Shown here: piece after piece, positions 25,592 through 35,163 of the stretch
Position numbering within the stretch: the first letter of the stretch is position 1
How the letters are laid out: every line of letters starts with the position of its first letter
NCBI GenBank assembly: GCA_027577415.1
Contig: JANBQS010000066.1
Coordinates: 1-41,621, forward strand
Length of the DNA stretch: 41,621 nucleotides
Source: Coemansia sp. RSA 922
Taxonomy: Eukaryota; Kickxellomycota; Kickxellomycetes; Kickxellales; Kickxellaceae
Direction of reading: 5' to 3'
Notes under the pieces: model-generated
Database searches by the model: none
Told to the model about the DNA's origin: nothing
Seen by the model: the letters and a program-made list of their open reading frames with translations, nothing else
Made by a program: the position numbers and the translations under genes

Positions 25592-26281
25592 ACATGCAGT
25601 CATACTTCTTCAATATACTATATATGCAAATGTAAAATTTTTATTTACTTTAAAGATCACTTTAGGAATTTCTAGTTATATACCTTGATGCTTTGCTATC
25701 GACACCGCACCTAGAGGTCAATAGCAAAACGATAGGAATATTGCAAGTCAGAAGGCGTTGGTTGTTGGTAAGACTTACAACTTGATGCTCGCTTTTACGA
25801 AGTAGCCGTCATCTCGAGCACTCGAGCAGACAACATTTTGTTTTACACGTAGACTCTTACGACACTATTGTTTTGTCATCTTGAACATGCTTTCATTTGA
25901 TGCGTAGATGTTGCTTGAAGGGTCTAACTTAGCTTTTATTTTCAGCCCCAGCTATGTGTCACTCGAGGAAAAGGAAAATATGTGCTTAGCTACCAGATAT
26001 CAGGCTTTTTTTGTGACAACTATCGCGAGAGAAAGTTTGAGGTGGCTTGCAGAATTGCGCAGCTGTTCTGTCTGCGTCCTAAACTCCGAGGAATTGTGTC
26101 AACAAACTTTTTTCTTCTTTTTTTTTCTCTCTCGTTGCATTGTTTTTTTCTTTGTTACAATTCTTGATACTCTTTTTTTCTTGTGTACTAAAAGTTTTCA
26201 TCCAGTCAACACTTGTCACACTACTTTCAGCCACCTATTGTTTATTACGATACACAGTCGCCAGCTGTACTTATTACCGAC
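25592..26281. other. Intergenic region and leader of the Myb-like gene
   Basis: The stretch is AT-rich, with T-tracts at 26108-26175 that resemble a leader. An open frame at 25908-26357 consists mainly of Phe-coding T-runs and is not supported. CACTACTTTCAG at 26219-26230 could be a splice acceptor of an upstream non-coding exon. I see nothing else. Confidence 0.4.
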
Positions 26282-28454
26282 ATGCAAAGGGTCATTAACA
26301 CACCACAAAACTTTGTTTTGCAGACGGAAGACGGCGCTCAGAATAGGCGGCAGCTGAGCGAGCTGGTGACCAGAGCTGCTGAGCGGCATTTTGACATCGC
26401 TCTGGGTCAGTGCAATTGGGAGGCCGTAGCTAACGAGCTGGGCCTTTCGCTCATCGAATGCCTGTGCCTTTTCGATACCTCAACTTTGATGATACAGCCT
26501 CACTCGCTGATTGAGACCTATGGCGGATGGTCAAAGAGGGACATGGAAAAGTTGAACTTGTTTATGACGACCAACTATGCAGACATCTCTACTATTGATT
26601 GGAAGCTTGTTGGCGCCTATATGAACGTCGACGCTTTGGAGTGTCAGCACGTAGGCCAAGGCATGTTTAATGAGCCGATCAATGGAGTGGGCTATCGGCG
26701 CATATGCGAGTTCCGCGATGCTGGACTGGATTGGAAGGATATTCACCAACACTCTCAGCAGTATGCAAATGTCACTTTGCTCAAGATTAAATACTATGGA
26801 CTTGAAGCCGAACTGAGTGGCGGAACGGTTGCCGAGCTTACTGTTGAATGGACCGACGCTGAGCGCAAAGTAATGAAGGACTTGATCGAACAACATCTGG
26901 GGTCGACGACTAGATTGGAGTTGGTGGACATTATCAAGCGCGAGTTACCCGCTAGGCCATCCAGCGATATTAGCATATTTACCAGTCAATATATCAACGA
27001 GCTGAAGGAGAGTCGCTTGCGTCCGAATCAAGTGACGCAGCTGAGGGAGTTAGTAGAAAAGTATGGTGAGGACTGGGACCGTATCGGCGAGATGCTGGGC
27101 GTGCTACCTTCTAGCACAAAACGCAATTGGCTTGAACATAGCGGAGATATAGTTCGACATGTAGAAGCAGGTTCACACCTGTCGCTCCAAGATAAAACGA
27201 CTGACGCCGAAGCTTCAGGTAAGTAATCCCCAGCAGTCATGTATATGTGTTTTTATTTTGCGCAATACGTATTAAGTGTTTATTTTGTCAGATGCGAAAT
27301 TCACAATTGTAGCTAACCAGCAAAGAGATGCCATTTGTTCGCGCTCACCCTGGACCACAGCTGATGAGAAGATTCTGTTGAGGATTATCAACGGAACAAC
27401 GATTCGTGGAGCAGCCAAGTGGGAGCAAGCTAGCGAAGCACTTGGCCGTACGGTGGCAGCATGCCAACAACGGTGTCACATCTTAAATCGTAAACAAAAA
27501 CAAGCCGCAGATGACCACAAGAGCCTAGTGACTAGCGAGGTTCAAAAGCAGCGTGAGTCAAGTGGTGTTGTAGACTGGTCACACGTCAGCCAAGCGACTG
27601 AGCTTGACCTACATGAATTCTTTGAGCTCAGCCAGCATGACATTGGCAAAACCACTTGGAACTATGGACCGGATCCGTTTTCGCAGAGCTTAGCTAACCG
27701 TATGACCAGCTTTATTGAGCAATATTATCCGGCACCAGCTACAGTAAACTACCGAGCCGTGTCGAATTATATGTGGGTCGCTTTGGATGACTGCATCCGC
27801 ATACACGGCATGTTTCAGGGCAAGTTCAAGTGGACTAAGGCAAAATACGAACGGGCTGCAGCGCTCAGGGCTCAGGGGTTGATCTTGAAAGAGGTTGCCC
27901 GGCAAATGTCCCGCACACTTTCGGTTGAAGTTGTGCGTAATGCACTGAAACGATACTCGACACCAAAGCAAGTACTGGAGCCGATCTCTGCGGATGAATT
28001 GCAAGACATATCTAGGCTTGTCGACGAATATGCGGGAAATTATCCTGTAGCCGAGATCATGGACAAAATTCGTACGCACTTCAATCTCGTCAATCGCCAC
28101 CATCAATATTTGACAATTATCAAGTGTATAGCTGCGCATCCCCACTACCAGGCCAAACTACACGACATCGACTATGCTGATTTGGCTAATCGTATCGCAA
28201 CAAGCAAGACAACTGTCACACTCGCGGCAAAAGAATTGGATGTACCCAGACGCACTTTGGACTGTCGATTGAGGAGCTATAGTGGCAAACAGTTCTCATC
28301 AGAGTGGACGGAGGAGGAGACTCGTAAGCTATTTGACTATTTGAGAGCCAGTGACAGGAACCCCAGCATGGTATATTTTAGCCAGCTTCTAGGCACTAAG
28401 AGCCAACAACAGTGCAGTACTAAAGCCAGCAGTCTTAGACGGAGGGTATTTTAG
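26282..28454 (+). CDS. Myb/SANT-repeat DNA-binding protein, two exons
   Basis: Exon 1 covers 26282-27218 and exon 2 27292-28454. The 73-nt intron has GTAAGT at the donor and TTTTGTCAG at the acceptor, and splicing turns GAAGCTTCAG/ATGCG into a continuous frame of 699 aa. Several tryptophan-bearing SANT/Myb-like units are visible: GGWSKRDMEKLNLF (about 80), EWTDAERKVMKDL (about 205), YGEDWDRIGEMLG (about 265), SPWTTADEKILLRI then KWEQASEALGRT (about 325-360), FKWTKAKYERAAAL (about 500) and EWTEEETRKLFDYL (about 660). It is probably a nuclear protein that binds DNA, and the targets are unknown. The first ATG after the T-rich leader is used as start. Confidence 0.75.
27219..27291 (+). other. Intron of the Myb-like gene (73 nt)
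   Basis: The donor is GGTAAGTAAT and the acceptor TTATTTTGTCAG/AT. Removal keeps the reading frame (a split codon G/AT giving Asp). TATTAAGTG about 20 nt before the acceptor may hold the branch site. Confidence 0.85.
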
Positions 28455-28539
28455 TTTAAACACGAGTTCTTTAAACATATGACCAAATAAAATAGGCGAG
28501 TATATTGAAATAACCATTTACAAAGTGTAGACCTGTCCC

Positions 28540-28715
28540 CCCGATGACCCATGTCCTACTGTTGGCGTTGGTATTTCCCAATTTCCCAATAGCGTTTCTT
28601 GTTTTACTTTGTGCGGCTTGCTTATGAAGTGGTTAGAAAAGGATATTTCTTCAGATAGTCTCAAGCCATACGCAAGCAAACTGCATAGCATTTAGTTCCA
28701 TGAGTGGAATGGTAA
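28540..28715 (+). pseudogene. Relic C-terminus of the F-box-like family
   Basis: The reading VGVGISQFPNS and then MKWLEKDISSDSLKPYASKL followed by HSI and a stop, then FHEWNG, aligns with LLLALACPNFD, MKRMEKDIRSNCFKSYAPRL and FHGWDE of paralogue 1. Only about 55 codons remain, with an in-frame stop and a gap of about 10 residues. It lies right after the Myb-like gene. Confidence 0.75.
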
Positions 28716-28839
28716 ACACTATCGAGTTTGTTAAAACTTTAACAACTTCAACCTACAATTTATATCAGTGGCTTGAAAGTGATTTGATCAGACCAATTCG
28801 GATCCAAGCCACATGTTCCAAAACAATCTTTGTTTGTCG

Positions 28840-28965
28840 CCTAATCCTTCTTTTTTATCTTGTCGTTCACTTTTTATATTTTATTTACACGCCTACTTGA
28901 AAGTCAACTTCTATACCGATAATTTACCTGTCAGGGTTTCAGCTCCAGGAACCAAAGCTCCACGA
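28840..28965 (+). pseudogene. Relic promoter and N-terminus of the F-box-like family
   Basis: GATAATTTACCTGTCAGGGT and then TTTCAGCTCCAGGAACC align with the start of paralogue 2 (GGATAACCTGTCGGCGTTTC, AGCTCCTTCCGAACC at 23806-23842), with small indels. Upstream words such as TTTATTTACACGCC match 23748-23762 (TTTATTTACGCC). The ATG is lost. It lies downstream of the C-terminal relic, so the order is reversed relative to a gene. Confidence 0.55.
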
Positions 28966-29085
28966 CGACAATACAAAAGTCAATATACTGAATAATATAG
29001 AGCCGTGGCAGGAGCTTAAAAGTATTACAGTCATCTCAGTGATAGCTTTTTATTTGAGAGGGGTGCGAAAATAATTTTTTCTATT

Positions 29086-29247
29086 AAAAAAAAAAAAAAG
29101 AAAACTATGAATTACAATACATTTTATGTTGATCACGCATATTATGTAATGATATTCAGAAAATATGCAAATGAGGATTTGAACCCTTACCTAACTATAA
29201 GAGGGTTTGGTACAAGAGTTCATACAGGCCACCTGAGCTCTTAAGTG
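29086..29247 (-). ncRNA. Pol III-like unit with A box, B box and T-run (possible tRNA relic)
   Basis: On the minus strand GAGCTCAGGTGG (29240-29229) matches the A-box consensus except for the first base, and GGTTCAAATCC (29185-29175) matches the B box except for one base. The boxes are 44 nt apart. A run of 14 T follows 76 nt after the B box (29099-29086), as in a pol III terminator. I cannot fold a cloverleaf: acceptor and anticodon stems do not pair. It could be a decayed tRNA, a SINE-like head, or a small pol III RNA. Confidence 0.35.
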
Positions 29248-29332
29248 CTTAACTTATATTAAGTACATATCGGGGTTATGCCTACTCCCCCTTCCACGAT
29301 TGCATCTACAATTTCCAAACTCTCAACATGGT

Positions 29333-29591
29333 ATATAAAGTACAATCGCTGATTAACTCGCAAAAATCAAAAGCTAGATGATCAACTTTTTCTCCTTTGA
29401 GGTATCGCCTCTTCACTCTAGTCAATATCTTTAATCTACATACTCTGTACGTGCTGGCCATTATTTTTTATTTAGTCAGAGAAAGATGTAACTTTTTCAT
29501 CGTCATGTCCACTCAAACCCCTGTACAGGCATGTTGTGTGTATGGCATACTAGGCGGTTATCCTTTGGTTAAGCGAATACACAGCGACTGA
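29333..29591 (+). other. TATA box with a short ORF
   Basis: GGTATATAAAGTAC at 29331-29344 is a good TATA core. The first useful ATG (29505) opens a 28-codon frame (MSTQTPVQACCVYGILGGYP and on to the stop at 29591). This may be a truncated copy of a small-family-like gene. No significant similarity is visible. The bases from here to 29852 hold no gene that I can support. Confidence 0.3.
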
Positions 29592-29852
29592 CTGCGGGCT
29601 TCTCCAGAGGGTCGTTCCAATAAGACCAGGAGTAACACAAGGAACCAAAAAAATTTCAAGTAGAGAGAATGAGGGAACAAGATAATCCAAATGCGCGCGC
29701 ACTATATTCGGGTTGTTTGAAGATCCAAACATTACTCGGTATTATGGATAATTGCAAAAACATCAAGGGTTCTTTTTTTGTTTTTGGAACCCTTATCCTT
29801 TCTTTTTTTCTTTATCTTTTAAAAATATTTCAATTCTTTTTTATTTATAAGA

Positions 29853-31082
29853 ATGCATAGTTTTCTAATTCAACTACGCCGGTCGTCGACTATAGTTAAA
29901 CGCAGATTTCACACGACAGCACGTAATTGTCAAGATGAGCGACCAACAGCCGAAAACATAATCCTACAACGAGTCAACAGCCCCAGTATTCACCCATCGT
30001 TCTCACACCTAAAACCCGACAAAGAAGAGATAAAAGACGAGCCTCTAGATAATGGTAATATATCGTCTGTATCCGGCATTATAAACAGCGTACGAGAGAC
30101 TCGCGCCGCCTCACAACGTTCACCTTGGCACAAAGACGATCCCATTTCGAACAACCTATTGGACGATGACGGTGAGCTCGAAGTACCGTGTTTATTCGAT
30201 ACATACGAGATGGTAGACAGATTACTTTTGTCGGGGTTTACTCGGGGTCAGGCGACGGCTATTATGACTGTGGTTAAGCGTCGAGTGCATGAGAGTATGA
30301 CTCAGGTGCAGGCTGAGATGCTTACAAAGAGCGATTTAGAAAACGACGCGTACCTGTTTCGTGCCGCTTTGCAAGAGCTGAGGATGGAAATGCAGATGAC
30401 TAGGAAAAACGACCAGTCGCTTTTAGAGTCACAGGCGGCTGGAATATCGCGCGAAATCGAGTCCTTGTTTCAGCGGACTAATGATCAGATCGCTAATTTG
30501 AGGTCGGACATTGAGATCGAGATGAATAACCACAAACACGATACTAGTCTCGAGATGAAAGGTATGGATATGGAGCTACATGAGCTGGCGACAAAGTATC
30601 AGATGCTGATGGGCGAGATGAAGACCGATATTGAAGCTATTAAACTGGGATCGATTCGACGCGGTCTTATCACTGTGGTTTTGACGGCTGTGTTTTTGAG
30701 CGCTATCTTCTGGGGTCCACGCGTCGTTAAGCGAGTCAAAAGCCGGAAAGAGAAAGAAACGGAGGATTCGTCGTCGATCGAGGAGGTCGTTGCGTCTGTG
30801 CCGGATTCTGTAACGAGTAGTGATAGTGGATCAGAGCTGGATTCGATTCCTAGGTCGGGCACAAAGTATCGCGACTACAGTCATTTGAATATCAGGTACC
30901 ACCCAACAACAACAGTGAATGGCTCTGATGACTGGTTTGATTCAGCGTATTACTCTCCACAGGACAAGGAAGATCGGTCAGCGTCGTTAATGGAGTCTGA
31001 TTCGCAGTTGGATTCTACATTCTGGAATAACAAAAAAGCGTCAACTGATAGTCGTATTCCAGTTATATCTAGTGAAAAGTGA
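29853..31082 (+). CDS. DUF1640/MCUR1-CCDC90-like mitochondrial coiled-coil protein
   Basis: The 409-aa protein starts with a basic mitochondrial-type leader (MHSFLIQLRRSSTIVKRRFH then TTARN). The family core begins at about residue 115: FDTYEMVDRLLLSGFTRGQA, TAIMTVVKRRVHE, TKSDLENDAYLFRAALQELR, with a long coiled coil (about 170-260) and SIRRGLITVVLTAVFLSAIF as inner-membrane anchor. The yeast relative is FMP32 and the human relative MCUR1, linked to the calcium uniporter and respiratory assembly. Which role applies here is unknown. The last 110 residues are acidic, serine-rich and not part of the family. It ends 10 bp before the stop of the convergent gene at 31093. Confidence 0.85.
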   Translation: MHSFLIQLRRSSTIVKRRFHTTARNCQDERPTAENIILQRVNSPSIHPSFSHLKPDKEEIKDEPLDNGNISSVSGIINSVRETRAASQRSPWHKDDPISNNLLDDDGELEVPCLFDTYEMVDRLLLSGFTRGQATAIMTVVKRRVHESMTQVQAEMLTKSDLENDAYLFRAALQELRMEMQMTRKNDQSLLESQAAGISREIESLFQRTNDQIANLRSDIEIEMNNHKHDTSLEMKGMDMELHELATKYQMLMGEMKTDIEAIKLGSIRRGLITVVLTAVFLSAIFWGPRVVKRVKSRKEKETEDSSSIEEVVASVPDSVTSSDSGSELDSIPRSGTKYRDYSHLNIRYHPTTTVNGSDDWFDSAYYSPQDKEDRSASLMESDSQLDSTFWNNKKASTDSRIPVISSEK

Positions 31083-31092
31083 TAATATAGTT

Positions 31093-31965
31093 CTAGTTTA
31101 GATGGTTACCGTCTTCATCAAACTTGACCTCCTTGGATGTTGGCTGGAGAGGCAAGTTGTCAGCCAAAGACTTGTAGCGCTGAGCCATTTCTTTCTCGTC
31201 ATGCTCCAATGAGCGAGCCTCCAACACACGCAATGCCTCTACGGTGATAAGCGGCGGATCGTGAGCCAGGGCTTCTTCACTAGCAACCAACGCACGACGC
31301 CAGGCTTCCTCGTCCCCTACCTGCGCACAACAGGCCTCTACCAAGGCGCCATAAGCCTGGGCATCGTAACTCAGACCATAAAACGGGTAAAGCGCAAACA
31401 AACGGAACGCATCATCCAAACGGTTACCGGCACCGAGGTATTTAATAAACCTAGCCATATTATAATTAATAGGCAACTGACGATACTTCCACCTATCCAT
31501 GAGCATAGTAACGAAAAGATCGGGTGCCTCGAGACGAATACAAGCCTCAGCCCAGATCTGAGTAGTAGCCTGAGTAATCGGCAACATGTGCATACGCCAG
31601 TGCAACATAAGATCCAAGGCCGCGTCTAGTTCTTGTCGGTTCTCTGCGTGTTGCAAAAGCCAGTGTAGAACTGACTTTTTGGGCTGCCGCAAAACGTTTT
31701 TAGGGTCAATACGCATTATAGTTGATACTACTAGTGACCATATATCGGGGCGTACGTTTTCGGGCGGAGTGTTTATATCGTACGTTCCCGTCTTTGTCGT
31801 TATCGAGGCTTGTGTCAATTCATCGGCTGTTGGCTGCAAATTCTTCGGAACGATTGAAGTTAGAGTACGAGCGAATTGTAGCCGAGGTTGAGACAAAATA
31901 CGCGATGCTCGGGCCACCACAGTCTGTGGGCGACGAAGAACTAGATTGACTGCTGTCGAAAACAT
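31093..31965 (-). CDS. PPR-like mitochondrial protein (possibly mitoribosome-associated)
   Basis: The 290-aa protein has an N-terminal Arg/Ser-rich leader without acids (LVLRRPQTVVARASRILSQP) typical of mitochondrial import. Helical pairs of PPR/TPR type follow: LDAALDLMLHWRMHMLPITQ, LDDAFRLFALYPFYGLSYDA, AYGALVEACCAQ. Small mitoribosomal subunit proteins such as mS27-type proteins share this build, but I cannot name it surely. It is convergent with the DUF1640 gene (10 bp between stops) and its 5' side faces the PC-esterase pseudogene. Confidence 0.75.
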   Translation of the reverse strand: MFSTAVNLVLRRPQTVVARASRILSQPRLQFARTLTSIVPKNLQPTADELTQASITTKTGTYDINTPPENVRPDIWSLVVSTIMRIDPKNVLRQPKKSVLHWLLQHAENRQELDAALDLMLHWRMHMLPITQATTQIWAEACIRLEAPDLFVTMLMDRWKYRQLPINYNMARFIKYLGAGNRLDDAFRLFALYPFYGLSYDAQAYGALVEACCAQVGDEEAWRRALVASEEALAHDPPLITVEALRVLEARSLEHDEKEMAQRYKSLADNLPLQPTSKEVKFDEDGNHLN

Positions 31966-32221
31966 TATTAAAGAATAAAAGTTGAATTTAGGAAAGGAGA
32001 GATTTGTAGTTAAAGGTGATAACGATAAATTTTTATAGTTGCGTTGATCAATTAATCATCAAGATCAGATGTTGGAAAAGGTGTACACATGTGGGAAAGG
32101 CGATATTAAATAAACCATGCGACAAGAACAACAAAAGAACAACATGAACATAAAAATCTCTCTCATCACATAATATTATTTTATGATAATGAGTTTCTAA
32201 CTATGCAAGCTGCCGCGCTCA

Positions 32222-33640
32222 ATGCGTTTTTTCCTGATCACAATAGCACTTTTTGGTTTCAGCCTTGTGTATCTCAGATATTCCAGCTACCAAACAGATA
32301 ATCCGATCGATACCTGCGCCCTTTCATGCGACGACCAGTCAGATCCCCATATACAACAAACTCTATTTGAATCTCACTATGCCTATATTGTCGGTATTAC
32401 CAAGAGATCAGTACCATACGACCCTGGGACACTGCATATGTGTACGCGTCATAATCCCACCCACCACTACCATGGCGATCTCCATATGGGGGTATATCCG
32501 TCGAGCTCGTTCTCCAGTCATCACTTTTACCCAACGGAGCTAAAGACCCACTGTATGTCGGTTCGCGAGTACCAGTTACCGTAAAAGCGCAAAAGGACAG
32601 TAATCCGTTAAATACTCGCGCTTATGAGGGTAGTACAGCTCGATTGTATGATCCCGGAGTATACGCGATAGAAGCGCGGTTGGAATATAACCAGAGTAAA
32701 CAAGATATTGGCGGTTATACTCGAATCCACATCCGCCATGACACTAAACCATCCTACGTATTTAGGTCGACACCAAAAACCTACCATTATGTACTCATAA
32801 TGCGGCCGGTCGCTGGATACCACTAAAGAATCTGCCTCGGAGTTGGCACGCCTGGCAGTATTTGTTCCCAGTCGATGGCCAAGTCTGGCTACCCTACAGT
32901 TGTCGACTACGGAGAATAAGCTACCTGGAGTTTGCCTTTTATATGTCATATACGTATCCGTCGGTACACTGGTATGGCGATTCACTTTCGATTCATACAC
33001 TGAAACCGTTTTTTAAGGGGTGGAAAATGGTGCCACTTGAACGAGACCCTAATGAGCCACGATTGTCTTTGCGGTGACGACATGTCTAAAAGTTTTGTTT
33101 CCCAAACGATACCGGGTCCGCGGACATGGCGTAGACTCTGCCAAGGACAATGGCTTTCCATTGGATCCTCGCGTTATTAACGATAAAGATACATGGGAAA
33201 ATCCAAACTACTCGCCAGATTACGTTCTCGCATCGCAGAGACTATTTCGATCTATACCTACGCACTACCAAAGACATTTACTGGGCTGAAGACATAAAGT
33301 ACCCGGCTGTCGGTCTAGTCATATTCCAAATGTCTATAGGTACGTTACTCGCAATTCGTCAGCGAGCTGCCCAACCTCTTAAAAAAGACTGAAAAAAGTA
33401 TACCCAACCTCTCGCTTCATCTACAGATCAGCGACAGAGCACTCAGCATTGGAGTTCCTTGCCATTGACTATTACGCACGCCACATGTTCCAAACCCATT
33501 TGGGCGCCCAAATCTGGGACGTACTCATGCCAGCCGCCTCACGAGAGAATCGTCATCACATACCCAGCTTATAGCCGTTCCGAACTGATTCACATTGAAA
33601 AACCAACTATTAATGAACATTCTCGTAAATAATATCTAGA
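32222..33640 (+). pseudogene. SGNH/PC-esterase-like membrane protein, decayed
   Basis: Homology runs through three frames. It begins with a signal-anchor (MRFFLITIALFGFSLVYLRY) and TLHMCTRHNPTHHYHGD, continues in frame two with RLYDPGVYAIEARLEYNQSK, in frame three with AGRWIPLKNLPRSWHAWQYL, VWLPYSCRLRRISY and YPSVHWYGDS (the GDS box), then WAEDIKYPAVGLVIFQMSIG, YPTSRFIYRS and IWDVLMPAASRENRHH (the D..H end). I count at least five frameshifts and one stop near 33570. This domain order is that of fungal PC-esterase/SGNH-hydrolase-like transmembrane proteins. No intron pairs would repair it. It is non-functional as read. Confidence 0.75.
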
Positions 33641-33659
33641 ATAACAATTACTATTATTA

Positions 33660-34994
33660 TTACTCTGTGGTAGGAGGACGTTTCTGTAGAACCAGGTCCT
33701 TTCCAGTAATACGGCGATAGAGATCCTTGACATCCTCATAGACGGTCTCAAAGTGCGAGGTAGCGTCATACGAGCGACTAATAAAGACATTGGTCTTTGT
33801 GCCGTCAGACAGTGGCTCAAAGACGTCAGAGTCAGAGACAAAGATCTGCTCGATAGGGCCCAGGAGCTTCAAGGCCGCTGCGATCTCGTTCTTGGGGTCT
33901 CCGCTAGTCTCCGCAATAGTAGACACCGAGGCGATCCAGCATCCCTTGGGGCAGATCTTCTGAGCCTCAGACAGGCAAGTAATGTAGATATCGTGCTCAC
34001 GGCCAGTCTGGCGCTGAGGCAGGATGATCTGAGCAGAGTCAGCCTTTGCGCTAGGGATAGGGCTACGCAGGATGCAGATAGCGCGGATGACACGGCCGAT
34101 CTTGCGCACCTGAGAGGTAAAGTAAGACGGGTCGCCGATGACGATCTTGGCCTTGGCTACCTGGTCGCCAGAGCGCACGCCGACAAAGGAGCCATCCTCG
34201 GGGGAGCACACAATCTCGTCGACCGGAGTGTTGAGCATAAAAGTGCCCGTGTAGACAGCACTCAGACGAGCAAAGGCCTGAGGCAGGTCGCCAAGCCCGA
34301 AGAGAGGATAGATATAGGGACTATCGCGCTTGCCCTCCATGGCGCGAGCAGCCGAGTTGGCGTACATAATAACGCGGTCGCAGGTCTCACGAGCAGGTCT
34401 CGCCTTGTACTTGTCGTCGAGCTGAAGAGCCATCGCATGTCCAATAAACTCTTGAGTATCGTCGTTAAGCGAAAAGTTGCTATAAACCTTGGCCATAGTA
34501 TCGCGATTCAGGTCCAAGCCCTCGTGAGTCTTGGGATCGTCCTCCTTCCAGTTCTTTAGGAAGTTGAAGAACGTACGAGCCCTCGGCTTTTGCAAAAGCC
34601 CCACCAATGAGCTACTAAGCGCCTCAGCGGCAGTTGAAGGAACCTTGTAGATGCTGCCTTGGCAGAGTACCATCGACGTAGCGATGGCGTTGAACTCGAG
34701 GTAGCGGACAACGTCCGTGTACACTAGGACCTTGACCAGACCCTCGCCCTCCATTAGGAACTTGGGAATGAGATCGATGTTGTAGTCGCGGTCACGGCCG
34801 AGCGCCTCGGGTGGACTGGCTCCGTTGCGGAAGCGCTGGTAGAGCTGAGTCAGGTTCAGACTAGCACACTCGCCACCGTAAAAGTCATTGCGGTCAATGT
34901 GCAAAACTTTCTTGCCCTCGACTGCCAGGATGCCCGAAAGCATGCACTCGGTCAAACCAGTGCCAAGGATGATGACGTCGTATTCTTCGTCCAT
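33660..34994 (-). CDS. GDI1: Rab GDP-dissociation inhibitor
   Basis: The 444-aa protein is the usual length for RabGDI and aligns throughout: MDEEYDVIILGTGLTECMLS (dinucleotide-fold N-terminus, SCR1), VLHIDRNDFYGGECASLNL, YNIDLIPKFLMEGEGLVKVL (Rab-binding platform), VYTDVVRYLEF, YIYPLFGLGDLPQAFARLSA, YGG replaced by the standard region, and CPKGCWIASVSTIAE. It extracts GDP-bound prenylated Rab GTPases from membranes and recycles them in the cytosol. There is one uninterrupted exon, followed downstream by the esterase pseudogene. The start Met is unambiguous, as the family begins M-D-E-x-Y-D. Confidence 0.97.
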   Translation of the reverse strand: MDEEYDVIILGTGLTECMLSGILAVEGKKVLHIDRNDFYGGECASLNLTQLYQRFRNGASPPEALGRDRDYNIDLIPKFLMEGEGLVKVLVYTDVVRYLEFNAIATSMVLCQGSIYKVPSTAAEALSSSLVGLLQKPRARTFFNFLKNWKEDDPKTHEGLDLNRDTMAKVYSNFSLNDDTQEFIGHAMALQLDDKYKARPARETCDRVIMYANSAARAMEGKRDSPYIYPLFGLGDLPQAFARLSAVYTGTFMLNTPVDEIVCSPEDGSFVGVRSGDQVAKAKIVIGDPSYFTSQVRKIGRVIRAICILRSPIPSAKADSAQIILPQRQTGREHDIYITCLSEAQKICPKGCWIASVSTIAETSGDPKNEIAAALKLLGPIEQIFVSDSDVFEPLSDGTKTNVFISRSYDATSHFETVYEDVKDLYRRITGKDLVLQKRPPTTE

Positions 34995-35163
34995 GATGAT
35001 AGGTAATTATAAAGATTTATATAAAATAATAAAAAGGCAGATGAGAGAGTGAAGAAAAAGAAAAAGGTGGCGGGTGAGAATCATAACAAATGAGTGTAAT
35101 CACAAAAAAAAAAGCCAAAAAACCCCTGACCCTGACTGTCTCAAAAACAAAAACAACATATAG

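Noticed and set aside
29160..29250. Functional tRNA gene
   Set aside because: A and B boxes are present, but the acceptor and anticodon stems do not pair, so only a relic or pol III-like unit is reported.
32222..33640. Intron-rich working esterase gene
   Set aside because: Homology is continuous across the frame changes with no bases to spare for introns, so a pseudogene is the simpler reading.
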